The notes under the pieces: generated by a model | Database searches by the model: none | The model's input: the letters and a program-made list of their open reading frames with translations, nothing else | Told to the model about the DNA's origin: nothing | In this document: piece after piece, positions 18,446 through 27,600 of the stretch | Layout of the letters: every line of letters starts with the position of its first letter | Position numbering within the stretch: the stretch's first letter is position 1 | Translations under genes and position numbers: made by a program | Assembly: GCA_043497085.1 (NCBI GenBank) | Contig: JBIEKI010000004.1 | Direction: 5' to 3' (one strand) | Source of the DNA: Thalassobacillus sp043497085 | GTDB lineage: Bacteria > Bacillota > Bacilli > Bacillales > Halobacillaceae | DNA length: 64,000 bases

Positions 18446-18558
18446 AAAATCACACCCGTCAACTCAATATGTTTCCATGCTGGTTACCATTTTAACAAAA
18501 AGACCTTCTTAATGGCTATGAAAAACACGCCTGATGATAGAGACGGTTCGGGGAAACA

Positions 18559-18567
18559 TGCTATACT
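18559..18567 (+). promoter_or_regulatory. Extended -10 promoter for rqcH
   Basis: TGCTATACT fits TGnTATAAT with one mismatch, 24 bases before the rqcH start. No clear -35 is visible. Confidence 0.4.
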
Positions 18568-18591
18568 AGCAACATTGAGAGGTGAATCCCT

Positions 18592-20313
18592 ATGTCATTT
18601 GATGGAATAGTAACTCGAGCTGCAACCCACGAACTTGAACAGACTATTACCACAGGAAGAATTATGAAAATCTATCAACCAACAGAAACCGAACTGGTTT
18701 TCACCGTGAGATCCCATCGGAAAAACCATTCGTTACTTTTATCTGTACATCCGAGCTATGCCCGTTTTCATCTGACGGATGATAATTACTATAATCCGAA
18801 AGAACCACCGATGTTTTGTATGCTTCTACGAAAGCATTTAACCGGTGGGTTCATTGAAAAAATCGAGCAGGTCGATATGGAACGGATTGTACGTTTTCAT
18901 GTGAAAACAAGGAATGAACTTGGAGATGAAACAACGAAGATTTTAATTATTGAAGTGATGGGAAAACACAGCAACATCATTTTAGTAGACGAAGAAAAGG
19001 GACATATCCTGGATGGCATCAAACATCTTCCGCCATCACAGAATAGGCACCGGACAGTTATGCCCGGCCAGCCTTATAAGTTTCCCCCAGATCAAGGGAA
19101 AATCAATCCATTAGAGCTTGATGGAGACTCCTTCGTCCGAAAACTTGATTTCAACTCTGGAAAAATGGACCGGCAGATGCTGGATGTTTTGATGGGATGT
19201 TCCCCACTGATTACAAAGGAACTCGCCCACCAGGCACATTTAGGCTCATCCAACGCATATCAGGAAGCTTTCCTTCAGTTCCAGCAAAAATTGAAGGAAC
19301 ATGATTATCAGCCGCGAATTTATCATGGGAAGAAAGAACAATTTTACGTCCTGCCGCTTTCCACAGTCGAAGGAGAAGCAGAGGAATTCGAACAGGTCAG
19401 TAAGATGCTGGACTCCTATTATTCTGGTAAAGCAGAACGTGACCGGGTCAAACAACAGGCTGGAGACTTGTACCGCTTTTTGAAAAATGAACGCGAAAAA
19501 AATATTCGTAAAATCAAAAAGCATCAACAGACATTAAAGAAAGCGGAAAAGGCCGACGACTATCAGAAAGAGGGCGAGCTGTTGACCGCTCACCTGCATT
19601 TAGTAACACAGGGGGATAAACAAGTGGAGGTTGTCGACTATTATGATCCAGAGCAGCCGACGATCACGATCGAACTGAATCCGAATAAGACACCTAGTGA
19701 AAATGCCCAGAGTCTGTTCCAGACCTATCAAAAAATGAAAAAGTCCAAGCAAGTTGTCCAGGAAGAAATCAAAAAGGCAGAAACGGAAATCGAATATTTC
19801 GATCAACTGATCCAACAGGTAGAAAAAGCAAGGGAACAGGACATTGAAGAAATCAGAGAGGAACTACGCGAAGAAGGGTATCTGAAGAAAAAGCCGCAGA
19901 CACATAAGCGAAAAAAGAAACCGAAGACACCAGAACCGGAAACCTTCTCCTCCAGTGATGGAACGACCATCTATGTAGGCAGAAATAATAAGCAAAACGA
20001 ATATTTGACAAATCGTTTGGCGAATAAAAATGATGTCTGGCTTCATACAAAAGACATTCCCGGTTCGCATGTAGTGATCCGGTCGGATGACCCATCAGAA
20101 GATACACTGTTAGAAGCGGCACAGCTTGCTGCTAATTTCAGTAAATCCTCCCAGTCTTCTTCCGTGCCTGTCGATTACACGTTAATCCGGCATGTGAAAA
20201 AGCCTTCCGGTGCAAAACCTGGTTATGTCATCTATGATAACCAGCAAACATTGTTCGTCACACCCGATCCAGCTTATATCAAGAAACTAAAAAAGGATGG
20301 TTCCTCCCAATAA
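18592..20313 (+). CDS. rqcH: Ribosome quality control factor RqcH (NFACT family, YloA/FbpA)
   Basis: RqcH binds split 50S subunits with stuck peptidyl-tRNA and recruits tRNA-Ala to add poly-alanine tails for degradation. The NFACT-N domain begins MSFDGIVTRAATHELEQTI. A long charged coiled coil spans about 285-430. The NFACT-R domain (about 440-565) contains YVGRNNKQNEYLTNRLANKN, the conserved DVWLHTKDIPGSHVVIR, and ends near YVIYDNQQTLFVTPDP. 573 residues is standard. It is the only other plus-strand gene besides rpmB and is transcribed alone. Note that ylmH, linked to the same rescue pathway, is also in the window. Confidence 0.96.
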   Translation: MSFDGIVTRAATHELEQTITTGRIMKIYQPTETELVFTVRSHRKNHSLLLSVHPSYARFHLTDDNYYNPKEPPMFCMLLRKHLTGGFIEKIEQVDMERIVRFHVKTRNELGDETTKILIIEVMGKHSNIILVDEEKGHILDGIKHLPPSQNRHRTVMPGQPYKFPPDQGKINPLELDGDSFVRKLDFNSGKMDRQMLDVLMGCSPLITKELAHQAHLGSSNAYQEAFLQFQQKLKEHDYQPRIYHGKKEQFYVLPLSTVEGEAEEFEQVSKMLDSYYSGKAERDRVKQQAGDLYRFLKNEREKNIRKIKKHQQTLKKAEKADDYQKEGELLTAHLHLVTQGDKQVEVVDYYDPEQPTITIELNPNKTPSENAQSLFQTYQKMKKSKQVVQEEIKKAETEIEYFDQLIQQVEKAREQDIEEIREELREEGYLKKKPQTHKRKKKPKTPEPETFSSSDGTTIYVGRNNKQNEYLTNRLANKNDVWLHTKDIPGSHVVIRSDDPSEDTLLEAAQLAANFSKSSQSSSVPVDYTLIRHVKKPSGAKPGYVIYDNQQTLFVTPDPAYIKKLKKDGSSQ

Positions 20314-20331
20314 GGAGAACCATCCTTTTTA
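20291..20331 (+). terminator. Intrinsic terminator of rqcH overlapping its stop codon
   Basis: AAAAAGGATGGTTC and GAACCATCCTTTTT form a perfect stem. The 5' arm lies inside the last codons of rqcH and the stop codon is in the loop. Confidence 0.88.
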
Positions 20332-20333
20332 TC

Positions 20334-20970
20334 TGGCTTTGTTAAACGTTGATGATTTTTTATAAGAGACCTGTTCAATTATAGGGCCGTAAAGTCAAAG
20401 GCTTGATTTCGAGATATTGTTAGAGTTTAGGGTCGTTGGGGAAGGATTCGCTTTCCGCGGGGAAGCCGGCAAGCCTCCTCGAGCTAAAGCTCTGTGGGGT
20501 CTTGCCAGTCTATCCTTTCCCGCAGGACTTTGAATTTTCATCCTGACTTTACCCACGCACGAAGGAAATGCGTAGCATTTTCGAGGAGTCTCACCCTTCC
20601 CCCACTCCCCTTACTATTTTAAGCTATCGAAATCGCCTTTATATAACATTTCTTAATATGTGAAGGGGGTTAGTTACAATTCCGTTTTAATGGTACTTTC
20701 TGCTTCAAAAGCACGCTATTCTTGATAAGAGTTTCGAGATTCTTACAATCGTATGGTGGTTGGGAAAACGGTGAGACTCCAGTGGGATGAACATGATCGG
20801 TGAGATCCAGCAAGGCGAAGCCTGAGGAAGCTCACCGTACGCCCATGGAAAGCGAGTATATTCCCGGACCTCCAAACGCTCACCACCGTAACGGAAACAG
20901 TTTCTCTCGAAACGGAGTGTTCAACAAAAGGAGCTTATCTTTGAAATCAACACTGAGATTTAACAGATCC
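20334..20970. repeat. Composite palindromic element, copy B (inverted)
   Basis: This element fills the gap between the convergent genes rqcH and the small membrane protein. Compared with copy A it is in the opposite orientation: the GTTGGGGAAGG-type palindrome comes first (about 20430-20610) and the GGGAAAACGG-type second (about 20757-20880). Its ends read GGCTTTGTTAAA and TTTAACAGATCC, close to the perfect terminal repeats of copy C. About 60 extra bases (20528-20588) interrupt the first palindrome between CCGCAGG and AGTCTCACC. No gene is inside. Confidence 0.82.
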
Positions 20971-20972
20971 TT

Positions 20973-21245
20973 TTATTTGGTTAAAAAATAAATAAAGACG
21001 ACGATTGTGGCTCCGTAGGAAAATACAGCCTGCAGCCAATACTTCCTGCGTTCTCTGCGGAGCAGCCACTTATTCCAAAGAAAAAATACGACCATGGCGA
21101 ACCCCAATGTTACCAGAGGCTGCCAGGAAAGCATACTTTCCATAAAAGCAAAGGTAAACCATACATAGAGATAGCTAAAACAAGTAATTAAGCCAAGAAT
21201 GGCATTCGATAGAATAAAAAAAGAATGTTTTCGTGATTTCATCAT
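20973..21245 (-). CDS. Small membrane protein of unknown function
   Basis: I do not recognise this 90-residue protein. It has three hydrophobic segments (about 8-30, 36-55 and 70-88) joined by short basic loops (WNKWLLRRERRKYW near 55-68), so it is probably an integral inner-membrane protein with positive-inside loops. The Met pair at the start is preceded only by a weak ribosome site. It stands alone between element B and pyrE, where B. subtilis has unrelated genes. Hydrophobic pattern and length support a real gene, but no family signature is visible. Confidence 0.55.
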   Translation of the reverse strand: MMKSRKHSFFILSNAILGLITCFSYLYVWFTFAFMESMLSWQPLVTLGFAMVVFFLWNKWLLRRERRKYWLQAVFSYGATIVVFIYFLTK

Positions 21246-21401
21246 GCACCACCATTATCGAGTCAGGTTACTTTATACTACCTATGGTACCTTGTTATAA
21301 GCAAGGAGACAACTTACCGGTTTCTAAAAATATAGTTTCCTAGACAGTATGTGACTCCATGGTCCTGGTTTACTGTGGATATGCATTCAAGTCTTCTTTC
21401 T

Positions 21402-22025
21402 TTAGTAAGCAGCTGGTTCTTTTTGCCACTTTTCAAGTTTTGCTTCCGCTTTTTCATCGAGCTGACCATTTGCCTTCATATAGCTGATAAGCTCATGAAA
21501 ACCAGTCAAGGTCTGATAGCGGAATCCTGCTTGTTGAAAAGCCTCCTCTGCTTTAGGAAGCCCATAGCTGAATATGGCCATTACCTCAATCACATCTGCT
21601 CCAGCCTCACGCAGAGCTTCAGCAGCCTGGATGGATGACTGACCAGTGGAAATCAAATCTTCGATCACTATAACCCGATCTCCTGGATGAATCATTCCTT
21701 CAATCTGGTTACCTTTCCCGTGCTTTTTAGCTGAAGAACGTACATAAACCATGGGCACATCCATAGCTTCAGCAATAAAAGCTGCATGGGGAATGCCTGC
21801 GGTAGCACAGCCGGCAATCACATCTACAGCTGGTTTCACTTCCTTGATATGTTCAACAAACAGATCCCTGATTTTCTTTCTGACTTCCGGGTAAGACATG
21901 GTCAGGCGATTATCACAATAAATCGGGGATTTTATACCTGAAGTCCATGTAAAGGGGTCTTCCGGGCGGATCTGGACCGCACCAATATCCAACAGATCCT
22001 TAATTATTGCAGTATGTTCAGCCAT
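21402..22025 (-). CDS. pyrE: Orotate phosphoribosyltransferase
   Basis: PyrE makes orotidine 5'-phosphate from orotate and PRPP. The PRPP-binding motif VIVIEDLISTGQSSIQAAEAL is near residues 117-137, and the flexible loop RSSAKKHGKGNQIEG near 96-110. 207 residues is normal. It is the last gene of the pyrimidine operon and overlaps pyrF by eight bases. Confidence 0.97.
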   Translation of the reverse strand: MAEHTAIIKDLLDIGAVQIRPEDPFTWTSGIKSPIYCDNRLTMSYPEVRKKIRDLFVEHIKEVKPAVDVIAGCATAGIPHAAFIAEAMDVPMVYVRSSAKKHGKGNQIEGMIHPGDRVIVIEDLISTGQSSIQAAEALREAGADVIEVMAIFSYGLPKAEEAFQQAGFRYQTLTGFHELISYMKANGQLDEKAEAKLEKWQKEPAAY

Positions 22026-22731
22026 GATTCCACTCCTCTGTAATTTGTTGATAACTAGTATAAGGGTCTGAGGCTGCTGTTATCGCTCTTCCAACAACGA
22101 TCGCATCGGTTCCCTGCTGTTTAGCTTCCAATGGGGTTGCTGATCGCTTTTGGTCATTCTGCTGCGCACCTTTTGGCCGAATACCGGGAGTAACGGTCAA
22201 AAAGGAAGACCCGCAAGCCGCTTTTATAGCTTTTACTTCATGTACCGAACAGACTACCCCGTCCGCCCCTCCTGCTTTTGCCAGTTGGGCGAGATGAATG
22301 ACCGATTCTTCGACAGTACCGGGTTGACGAAGTTCTTCCGTCATCATAGTCTGATCGGTCGAGGTGAGTTGCGTTACTGCCAGCAAAACTGGCCGCTCTT
22401 TCCCCTGACAGCCTTCTTCCAGCCCTTGTTTCGCTGCGGCTATCATTCTCCGGCCTCCCTGCGCATGGACGTTGACCATATCAATATCGAGGCGTGCAAG
22501 GTTACGCATGGCGTTCTTAACAGTCGCTGGGATGTCATGCAGCTTCAAATCTAAAAATATATCATGATTGCGTTCTTTTAAGCTGGTAATGATAGATGGA
22601 CCTGCGTGATAGAAGAGTTCCATCCCCACCTTGACAGCTGTGCCTTCCAACTGTTGCTGCTTTAAAAACTGTAATGCCTTCTCCTTATTTTCAATATCCA
22701 ATGCTAAATAGAGGGAACTGATATTTTTCAA
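22018..22731 (-). CDS. pyrF: Orotidine 5'-phosphate decarboxylase
   Basis: PyrF converts OMP to UMP. The TIM-barrel active site IFLDLKLHDIPATVKNAM is near residues 58-75, with VTPGIRPKGAQQNDQKR near 178 and AIVVGRAIT near 210. 237 residues is normal. The start is TTG, sharing bases with the pyrD stop (TTGA), with GGAGGGG upstream. Confidence 0.97.
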   Translation of the reverse strand: MKNISSLYLALDIENKEKALQFLKQQQLEGTAVKVGMELFYHAGPSIITSLKERNHDIFLDLKLHDIPATVKNAMRNLARLDIDMVNVHAQGGRRMIAAAKQGLEEGCQGKERPVLLAVTQLTSTDQTMMTEELRQPGTVEESVIHLAQLAKAGGADGVVCSVHEVKAIKAACGSSFLTVTPGIRPKGAQQNDQKRSATPLEAKQQGTDAIVVGRAITAASDPYTSYQQITEEWNHG

Positions 22732-23639
22732 CGGTGTGCCCCTCCTATCATTTCTTCGATAGTTGTGAATCCATACCGGTCCATTGCTGCAGGAAGCTCC
22801 TCAATGAGTTCCTGGCAGATGAATGGATTTTTAAAATTGGCACTGCCGATTGCTACTGCACTGGCACCTGCCAGCAGGTATTCAACCACATCGTCCGTTG
22901 TTTCCACACCGCCCATACCGATGATCGGAATGTCCACTTCCTGATAGACTTGATAGATCATCCGGATAGCAATTGGTTTGATGGCAGGCCCCGACAACCC
23001 ACCTGTCTGATTGGCGATGATTGGCTGTTTGCGGTTAAGATCCAGACGCATTCCGGTCAAGGTATTGATCATAGACAAACCGTCAGCACCTGCTTGCTCC
23101 ACCGCTTTTGCCATCGACACGATATCCGTGATATTCGGTGAAAGCTTTACATAGACCGGTACGGTACTCACATGTTTTACCTGCCTGGTCACTTCTGCAG
23201 CCAGTTCCGGATCTGTGCCAAACTGCACCCCGCCCTCTTTCACATTCGGGCATGAAATATTCAATTCCAAAGCTCTCACGTGGCTGACCTGGGATATTTT
23301 TTCTGCCACTTCTACATATTCTTCTACCGTGCTGCCTGCCACATTAGCAATCACAGCCGTATCAAACTCACTTAAAAATGGCAGTTCTTCCTGAATGATT
23401 CGGTCGACGCCCGGATTTTGGAGGCCGATGGCATTGAGCATGCCGGAGGATGTTTCAGCCACACGCGGGGTCTGGTTTCCATAGCGTGTACTGCCGGTCG
23501 CTGCCTTGATGATGATTGCCCCAAGTAATGATAAATCATAAAATTCACTGAATTCTTTCCCAAACCCGAAACATCCGGAGGCAGGCATGATCGGATTCTT
23601 CAATTCCAAACCAGGAAGAGAGACTTGCATCGCTGTCAT
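22728..23639 (-). CDS. pyrD: Dihydroorotate dehydrogenase B (NAD+), catalytic subunit
   Basis: PyrD (class 1B) oxidises dihydroorotate to orotate with FMN and passes electrons to PyrK. Visible are LKNPIMPASGCFGFG near 12-26, the active-site Cys region LELNISCPNVKEGG near 120-135, VYVKLSPNITDI near 160, GGLSGPAIKPIAIRMIY near 210 and GMGGVETTDDVVEYLLAGA near 240. I use ATG 23639 after GGAGAGGTG; a longer reading would extend into pyrK. It overlaps the pyrK stop (ATGA). 303 residues. Confidence 0.96.
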   Translation of the reverse strand: MTAMQVSLPGLELKNPIMPASGCFGFGKEFSEFYDLSLLGAIIIKAATGSTRYGNQTPRVAETSSGMLNAIGLQNPGVDRIIQEELPFLSEFDTAVIANVAGSTVEEYVEVAEKISQVSHVRALELNISCPNVKEGGVQFGTDPELAAEVTRQVKHVSTVPVYVKLSPNITDIVSMAKAVEQAGADGLSMINTLTGMRLDLNRKQPIIANQTGGLSGPAIKPIAIRMIYQVYQEVDIPIIGMGGVETTDDVVEYLLAGASAVAIGSANFKNPFICQELIEELPAAMDRYGFTTIEEMIGGAHR

Positions 23640-24403
23640 AATATCACCTCTCCCGTACGGAATACCGGCCCATCCCGGCAAATTTTCCGGTAGCCTTTTG
23701 TATCTCCTTCAGGTGCAGGCACGACACAGGCAAAACAAGCACCTACGCCGCACCCTAACCGTTCTTCAATGGACAAGTAACCATCATAATCACAAAGTGT
23801 TTCGGAGACAGCTTTCAGCATCACAGCCGGACCACAAGAAAAGTAAGTATCAAACTGCCCATCCAGCGACGGCAGTATGTCGGTGACGAACCCTTTACTC
23901 CCGTGGGAGCCATCATTGGTCGCCACCATCACTTCTCCTAACTCGCGGAACTCCTCCTCGAAAAAAACGGCATCCGCATGCTGAAAACCAAGCACAGTCG
24001 TAACATCGATCCCTTTTTCCTTCAGCTGTCTGGCCAGGTAGTATAAGGGAGGGACCCCGATCCCCCCACCTACAAGCAACGCCCTGCTGGCAGAAACTTC
24101 TTCGATCGGATAGCCATTTCCACCGGGGCCAAGAACGTCGAGGTATTCACCGACAGACTTCTCGGCCATGGATGCGGTCCCTTTTCCAAGGACCTTATAT
24201 AAAATCGTCAGAGTTCCTAACGCAAGGTCGACATCAGCAATGGAAATGGGGCGTCGCAATGAGTCGCTGGAATCAATCAGTATATGGACAAATTGCCCCG
24301 GCTGTATCACATGGGAGGGCATGTCACCTTTCAGCGTCATCTTATACGTTTGGTCCGCTACGAGCTCATGGGATAGGATTTCCATGTCTTCCCTTATCAT
24401 CAT
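23636..24403 (-). CDS. pyrK: Dihydroorotate dehydrogenase electron transfer subunit PyrK
   Basis: PyrK is the FAD and [2Fe-2S] subunit that links class 1B PyrD to NAD+. The FAD motif RRPISIADVD is near 52, the NAD-binding LLVGGGIGVPPLYYLARQLK near 108-127, and the iron-sulphur cysteines lie in ERLGCGVGACFACVVP and a fourth Cys in YRKICRDGP near 220-245. 255 residues is normal. Start overlaps the carB stop (ATGA) behind AGGTGA. Confidence 0.96.
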   Translation of the reverse strand: MMIREDMEILSHELVADQTYKMTLKGDMPSHVIQPGQFVHILIDSSDSLRRPISIADVDLALGTLTILYKVLGKGTASMAEKSVGEYLDVLGPGGNGYPIEEVSASRALLVGGGIGVPPLYYLARQLKEKGIDVTTVLGFQHADAVFFEEEFRELGEVMVATNDGSHGSKGFVTDILPSLDGQFDTYFSCGPAVMLKAVSETLCDYDGYLSIEERLGCGVGACFACVVPAPEGDTKGYRKICRDGPVFRTGEVIL

Positions 24404-27400
24404 GTCAGGGTCACCTCACGATTACCTATCGCTCTTGCTGTGAATGACATGGAATCGATGACATCTACGATTGCATTGGCAGTATCCAGGCTGGTAAGGC
24501 AGGCGATGCCGTGTTCGACCGCGGTGCGCCGGATACGGAAGCCATCACTGCGTGACTGCTGTCCTTTGGTAAGTGTGTTGACCACAAACTGGACTTTGCC
24601 CGATTGGATAATATCGATGATATTCATTTCCGTTGCTCCCACCTTGCTGACGGTTTTGACTGGGATCCCGGCCGACTGAATGGCATCAGCGGTGCCGATT
24701 GTGGCATACAGCTGGAACCCGAGCTCATGGAAGGTTCGAGCGATACCCAGCATCTCCTGTTTATCTTTATCGGCAACCGTAAGCAGGACGGAGCCTTCCA
24801 CTGGTATCTTCAATCCAGCTGCGGTCATTCCTTTGTATAACGCCTTTTCCAGCGTTCGATCGTAGCCGATGACTTCTCCGGTTGATTTCATTTCTGGTCC
24901 GAGGGTGGTGTCAACACTACGCAGCTTTTCAAATGAGAATACCGGCACTTTGACATAGACCCCGTCAGGACAGCCGGCGACACCGGTGTCATAACCCAGA
25001 TCCGTCAATTTTTCACCCAGTATCGCTTTCGTAGCCAGGTTAGCCATCGTTATTCCAGTGATTTTACTTAAAAACGGTACGGTTCTGCTCGCTCTTGGGT
25101 TGACCTCTATCACATAAGCTGTATCGTCATTTACGACAAACTGAATATTGATTAAGCCCTGCATATTCAGTTCTCTGGCAATTTTTACGGTGGCATCGAC
25201 ACATTGCTGTTTCAGCTCGCTGCTGATCCGCTGGGAAGGGTACACCGCCATCGAGTCACCAGAATGGACACCAGCTCGCTCGATATGCTCCATAATGCCC
25301 GGGATGACAACTGTCTCGCCGTCACTGATAGCATCGACTTCGATTTCCATACCCGTTAGGTATTTATCAACCAAAATCGGATGGTCGCTGTAATCCCTTA
25401 CCGTTTCTTCCATGTACGAAAGCAGTTCTTCTTCTCCATATACGATTTCCATCGCTCTACCGCCGAGAACGTAGGATGGACGTACAACGACGGGGTACCC
25501 TATATTGCGCGCAGTTTGGACGGCTTCTTCTACACTTGTGACGCTTTCCCCGCCAGGTTTTGCTATTTCAAGGCGGTTCAGCAACTGTTCAAATAAATCC
25601 CGGTCTTCTGTTTCGTTGATCGCTTCCATAGTGGTGCCGAGTATTTTTACGCCGCGGCGGCTTAAACCATCTACGAGATTGATAGCTGTCTGGCCGCCGA
25701 ACTGAACGATCACACCTTCTGGTTGTTCTAATTCGATGACATGCATAACATCTTCCAGCGATAACGGTTCGAAATACAATTTATCGGAAACGCTGAAGTC
25801 TGTGGATACCGTTTCCGGGTTATTATTCATGATGATCGCTTCGTAGCCCATTTCTTTTAATGCAAGCACAGAATGGACAGTAGCATAGTCGAACTCTACC
25901 CCTTGCCCAATACGGATCGGCCCCGATCCAATGACAAGGACTTTTTTACGGTCTGAAACGACTGACTCGTTTTCGTCTTCGTAACTGCTGTAGTAATAAG
26001 GTGTTTCAGAAGCGAATTCCCCAGCACACGTATCGACCATTTTATATACCGGTGTTATTTGATGCTCCAGACGGTAGTTGTATACCTCATCCGTATCTGT
26101 TCCAATCAGCCTGGCCAATTGGGCATCGGAGAATCCGAGCTGTTTCGCTTTTTTGATTGGTTCATAGGTGAGCCCTTCTGTCTGGATCACTTGCTCAAGA
26201 TCCATCAACTTCTTCATTTTATTAAGGAAGAACAGATCGATCCCGGTCAGCTCATGGAGTTCATCAAGCGTCCGGTTACGCCGTAACGCTTCCGCCAGAA
26301 CAAAGATACGTTCATCATCCGCTTTGACTAGACGTTGGTCGATCACCTCCTCAGGCAATTCAGCTAAGGTTGCAAGATAAAGCTCTTCTGTTTTACCTTC
26401 CAATGACCGTACACCTTTTAACAACGACTCTTCGAAGTTCCGGCCGATTGCCATGATTTCCCCCGTTGCTTTCATCTGGGTGCCGAGCGTCCGATTTCCT
26501 TTGGCGAATTTATCAAATGGCCAGCGTGGAATTTTGGTAACCACATAATCAAGAGCTGGTTCAAAGCAGGCATAAGTAGTGCCTGTCACTGGATTTTTAA
26601 TTTCATCAAGGGTGAGACCGACTGCAATTTTTGCCGCCAGCTTGGCAATCGGATAGCCTGTCGCTTTCGAAGCCAGCGCAGAAGAGCGGCTGACCCTTGG
26701 GTTGACCTCGATGACATAATATTGGAAGCTGTCTGGATCAAGTGCCAGTTGAACATTACACCCGCCTTCAATTCCAAGGGCACGGATGATTTTCAGTGAA
26801 GCATTTCGCAGCATCTGGTATTCCCGGTCGCTCAATGTCTGGGAAGGAGCGACTACGATCGAGTCACCGGTATGGATGCCGACGGGATCGAAGTTTTCCA
26901 TGTTACAAACGACAATGGCATGATCGCTTTTATCGCGCATCACTTCATACTCAACTTCTTTGAAACCAGCGATATTCTTTTCAATCAGACATTGGTCAAC
27001 AGGGGATAGTGACAAGCCATTGCGGGTAATCTCCCGCAATTCTTTCTCATTGTCACACATACCGCCGCCAGTGCCTCCCATAGTATATGCAGGTCGGACA
27101 ATGACAGGGTAGCCGACTTCCTGCGCGAAAGTTGCTGCGGCATCCACCGTGCTGACAATCGTGCTTTCCGGAACCGGCTGCTTCAATTCATGCATTAAAT
27201 CCCGAAACATCGCCCGATCTTCTGCCTGTTCGATTGCTTCCATCCGGGTTCCCAGCAATTCAACGCCGTAGTCTTCGAGAATCGTCGTTTTACTCAGTTC
27301 CATTGCCAGGTTGAGCCCTGTTTGCCCGCCCAGGGTAGGAAGGATGGCGTCCGGCTGCTCTTTCCGAATGATTTTCGTCATGAATTCGACTGTGAGCGGC

Positions 27401-27600
27401 TCCATATATACTTCATCCGCAAAGGTATAATCCGTCATGATGGTAGCTGGATTCGAGTTAGCCAGGATGACTTCATAGCCTTCTTCTTTCAAAGCCTGAC
27501 ATGCTTGTGTTCCTGAATAGTCGAACTCTGCTGCCTGACCGATAATGATCGGCCCGGAACCAATTACAAGAATTTTGTTTAAATCTGTGCGTTTAGGCAT
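24400..27600 (-). CDS. carB: Carbamoyl-phosphate synthase large subunit
   Basis: CarB makes carbamoyl phosphate from bicarbonate, ammonia and two ATP. Two homologous ATP-grasp halves are visible (LVIGSGPIIIGQAAEFDYSG near 10 and LVIGSGPIRIGQGVEFDYA near 555), with VEVNPRVSRSSALASKATG and VEVNPRASRTVPFLSKITG in the metal sites. The C-terminal methylglyoxal-synthase-like domain (about 930-1066) binds regulators; as a pyr-operon enzyme it is expected to respond to UMP and PRPP. 1066 residues is normal. GGAGG precedes the ATG. Confidence 0.97.
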   Translation of the reverse strand: MPKRTDLNKILVIGSGPIIIGQAAEFDYSGTQACQALKEEGYEVILANSNPATIMTDYTFADEVYMEPLTVEFMTKIIRKEQPDAILPTLGGQTGLNLAMELSKTTILEDYGVELLGTRMEAIEQAEDRAMFRDLMHELKQPVPESTIVSTVDAAATFAQEVGYPVIVRPAYTMGGTGGGMCDNEKELREITRNGLSLSPVDQCLIEKNIAGFKEVEYEVMRDKSDHAIVVCNMENFDPVGIHTGDSIVVAPSQTLSDREYQMLRNASLKIIRALGIEGGCNVQLALDPDSFQYYVIEVNPRVSRSSALASKATGYPIAKLAAKIAVGLTLDEIKNPVTGTTYACFEPALDYVVTKIPRWPFDKFAKGNRTLGTQMKATGEIMAIGRNFEESLLKGVRSLEGKTEELYLATLAELPEEVIDQRLVKADDERIFVLAEALRRNRTLDELHELTGIDLFFLNKMKKLMDLEQVIQTEGLTYEPIKKAKQLGFSDAQLARLIGTDTDEVYNYRLEHQITPVYKMVDTCAGEFASETPYYYSSYEDENESVVSDRKKVLVIGSGPIRIGQGVEFDYATVHSVLALKEMGYEAIIMNNNPETVSTDFSVSDKLYFEPLSLEDVMHVIELEQPEGVIVQFGGQTAINLVDGLSRRGVKILGTTMEAINETEDRDLFEQLLNRLEIAKPGGESVTSVEEAVQTARNIGYPVVVRPSYVLGGRAMEIVYGEEELLSYMEETVRDYSDHPILVDKYLTGMEIEVDAISDGETVVIPGIMEHIERAGVHSGDSMAVYPSQRISSELKQQCVDATVKIARELNMQGLINIQFVVNDDTAYVIEVNPRASRTVPFLSKITGITMANLATKAILGEKLTDLGYDTGVAGCPDGVYVKVPVFSFEKLRSVDTTLGPEMKSTGEVIGYDRTLEKALYKGMTAAGLKIPVEGSVLLTVADKDKQEMLGIARTFHELGFQLYATIGTADAIQSAGIPVKTVSKVGATEMNIIDIIQSGKVQFVVNTLTKGQQSRSDGFRIRRTAVEHGIACLTSLDTANAIVDVIDSMSFTARAIGNREVTLT

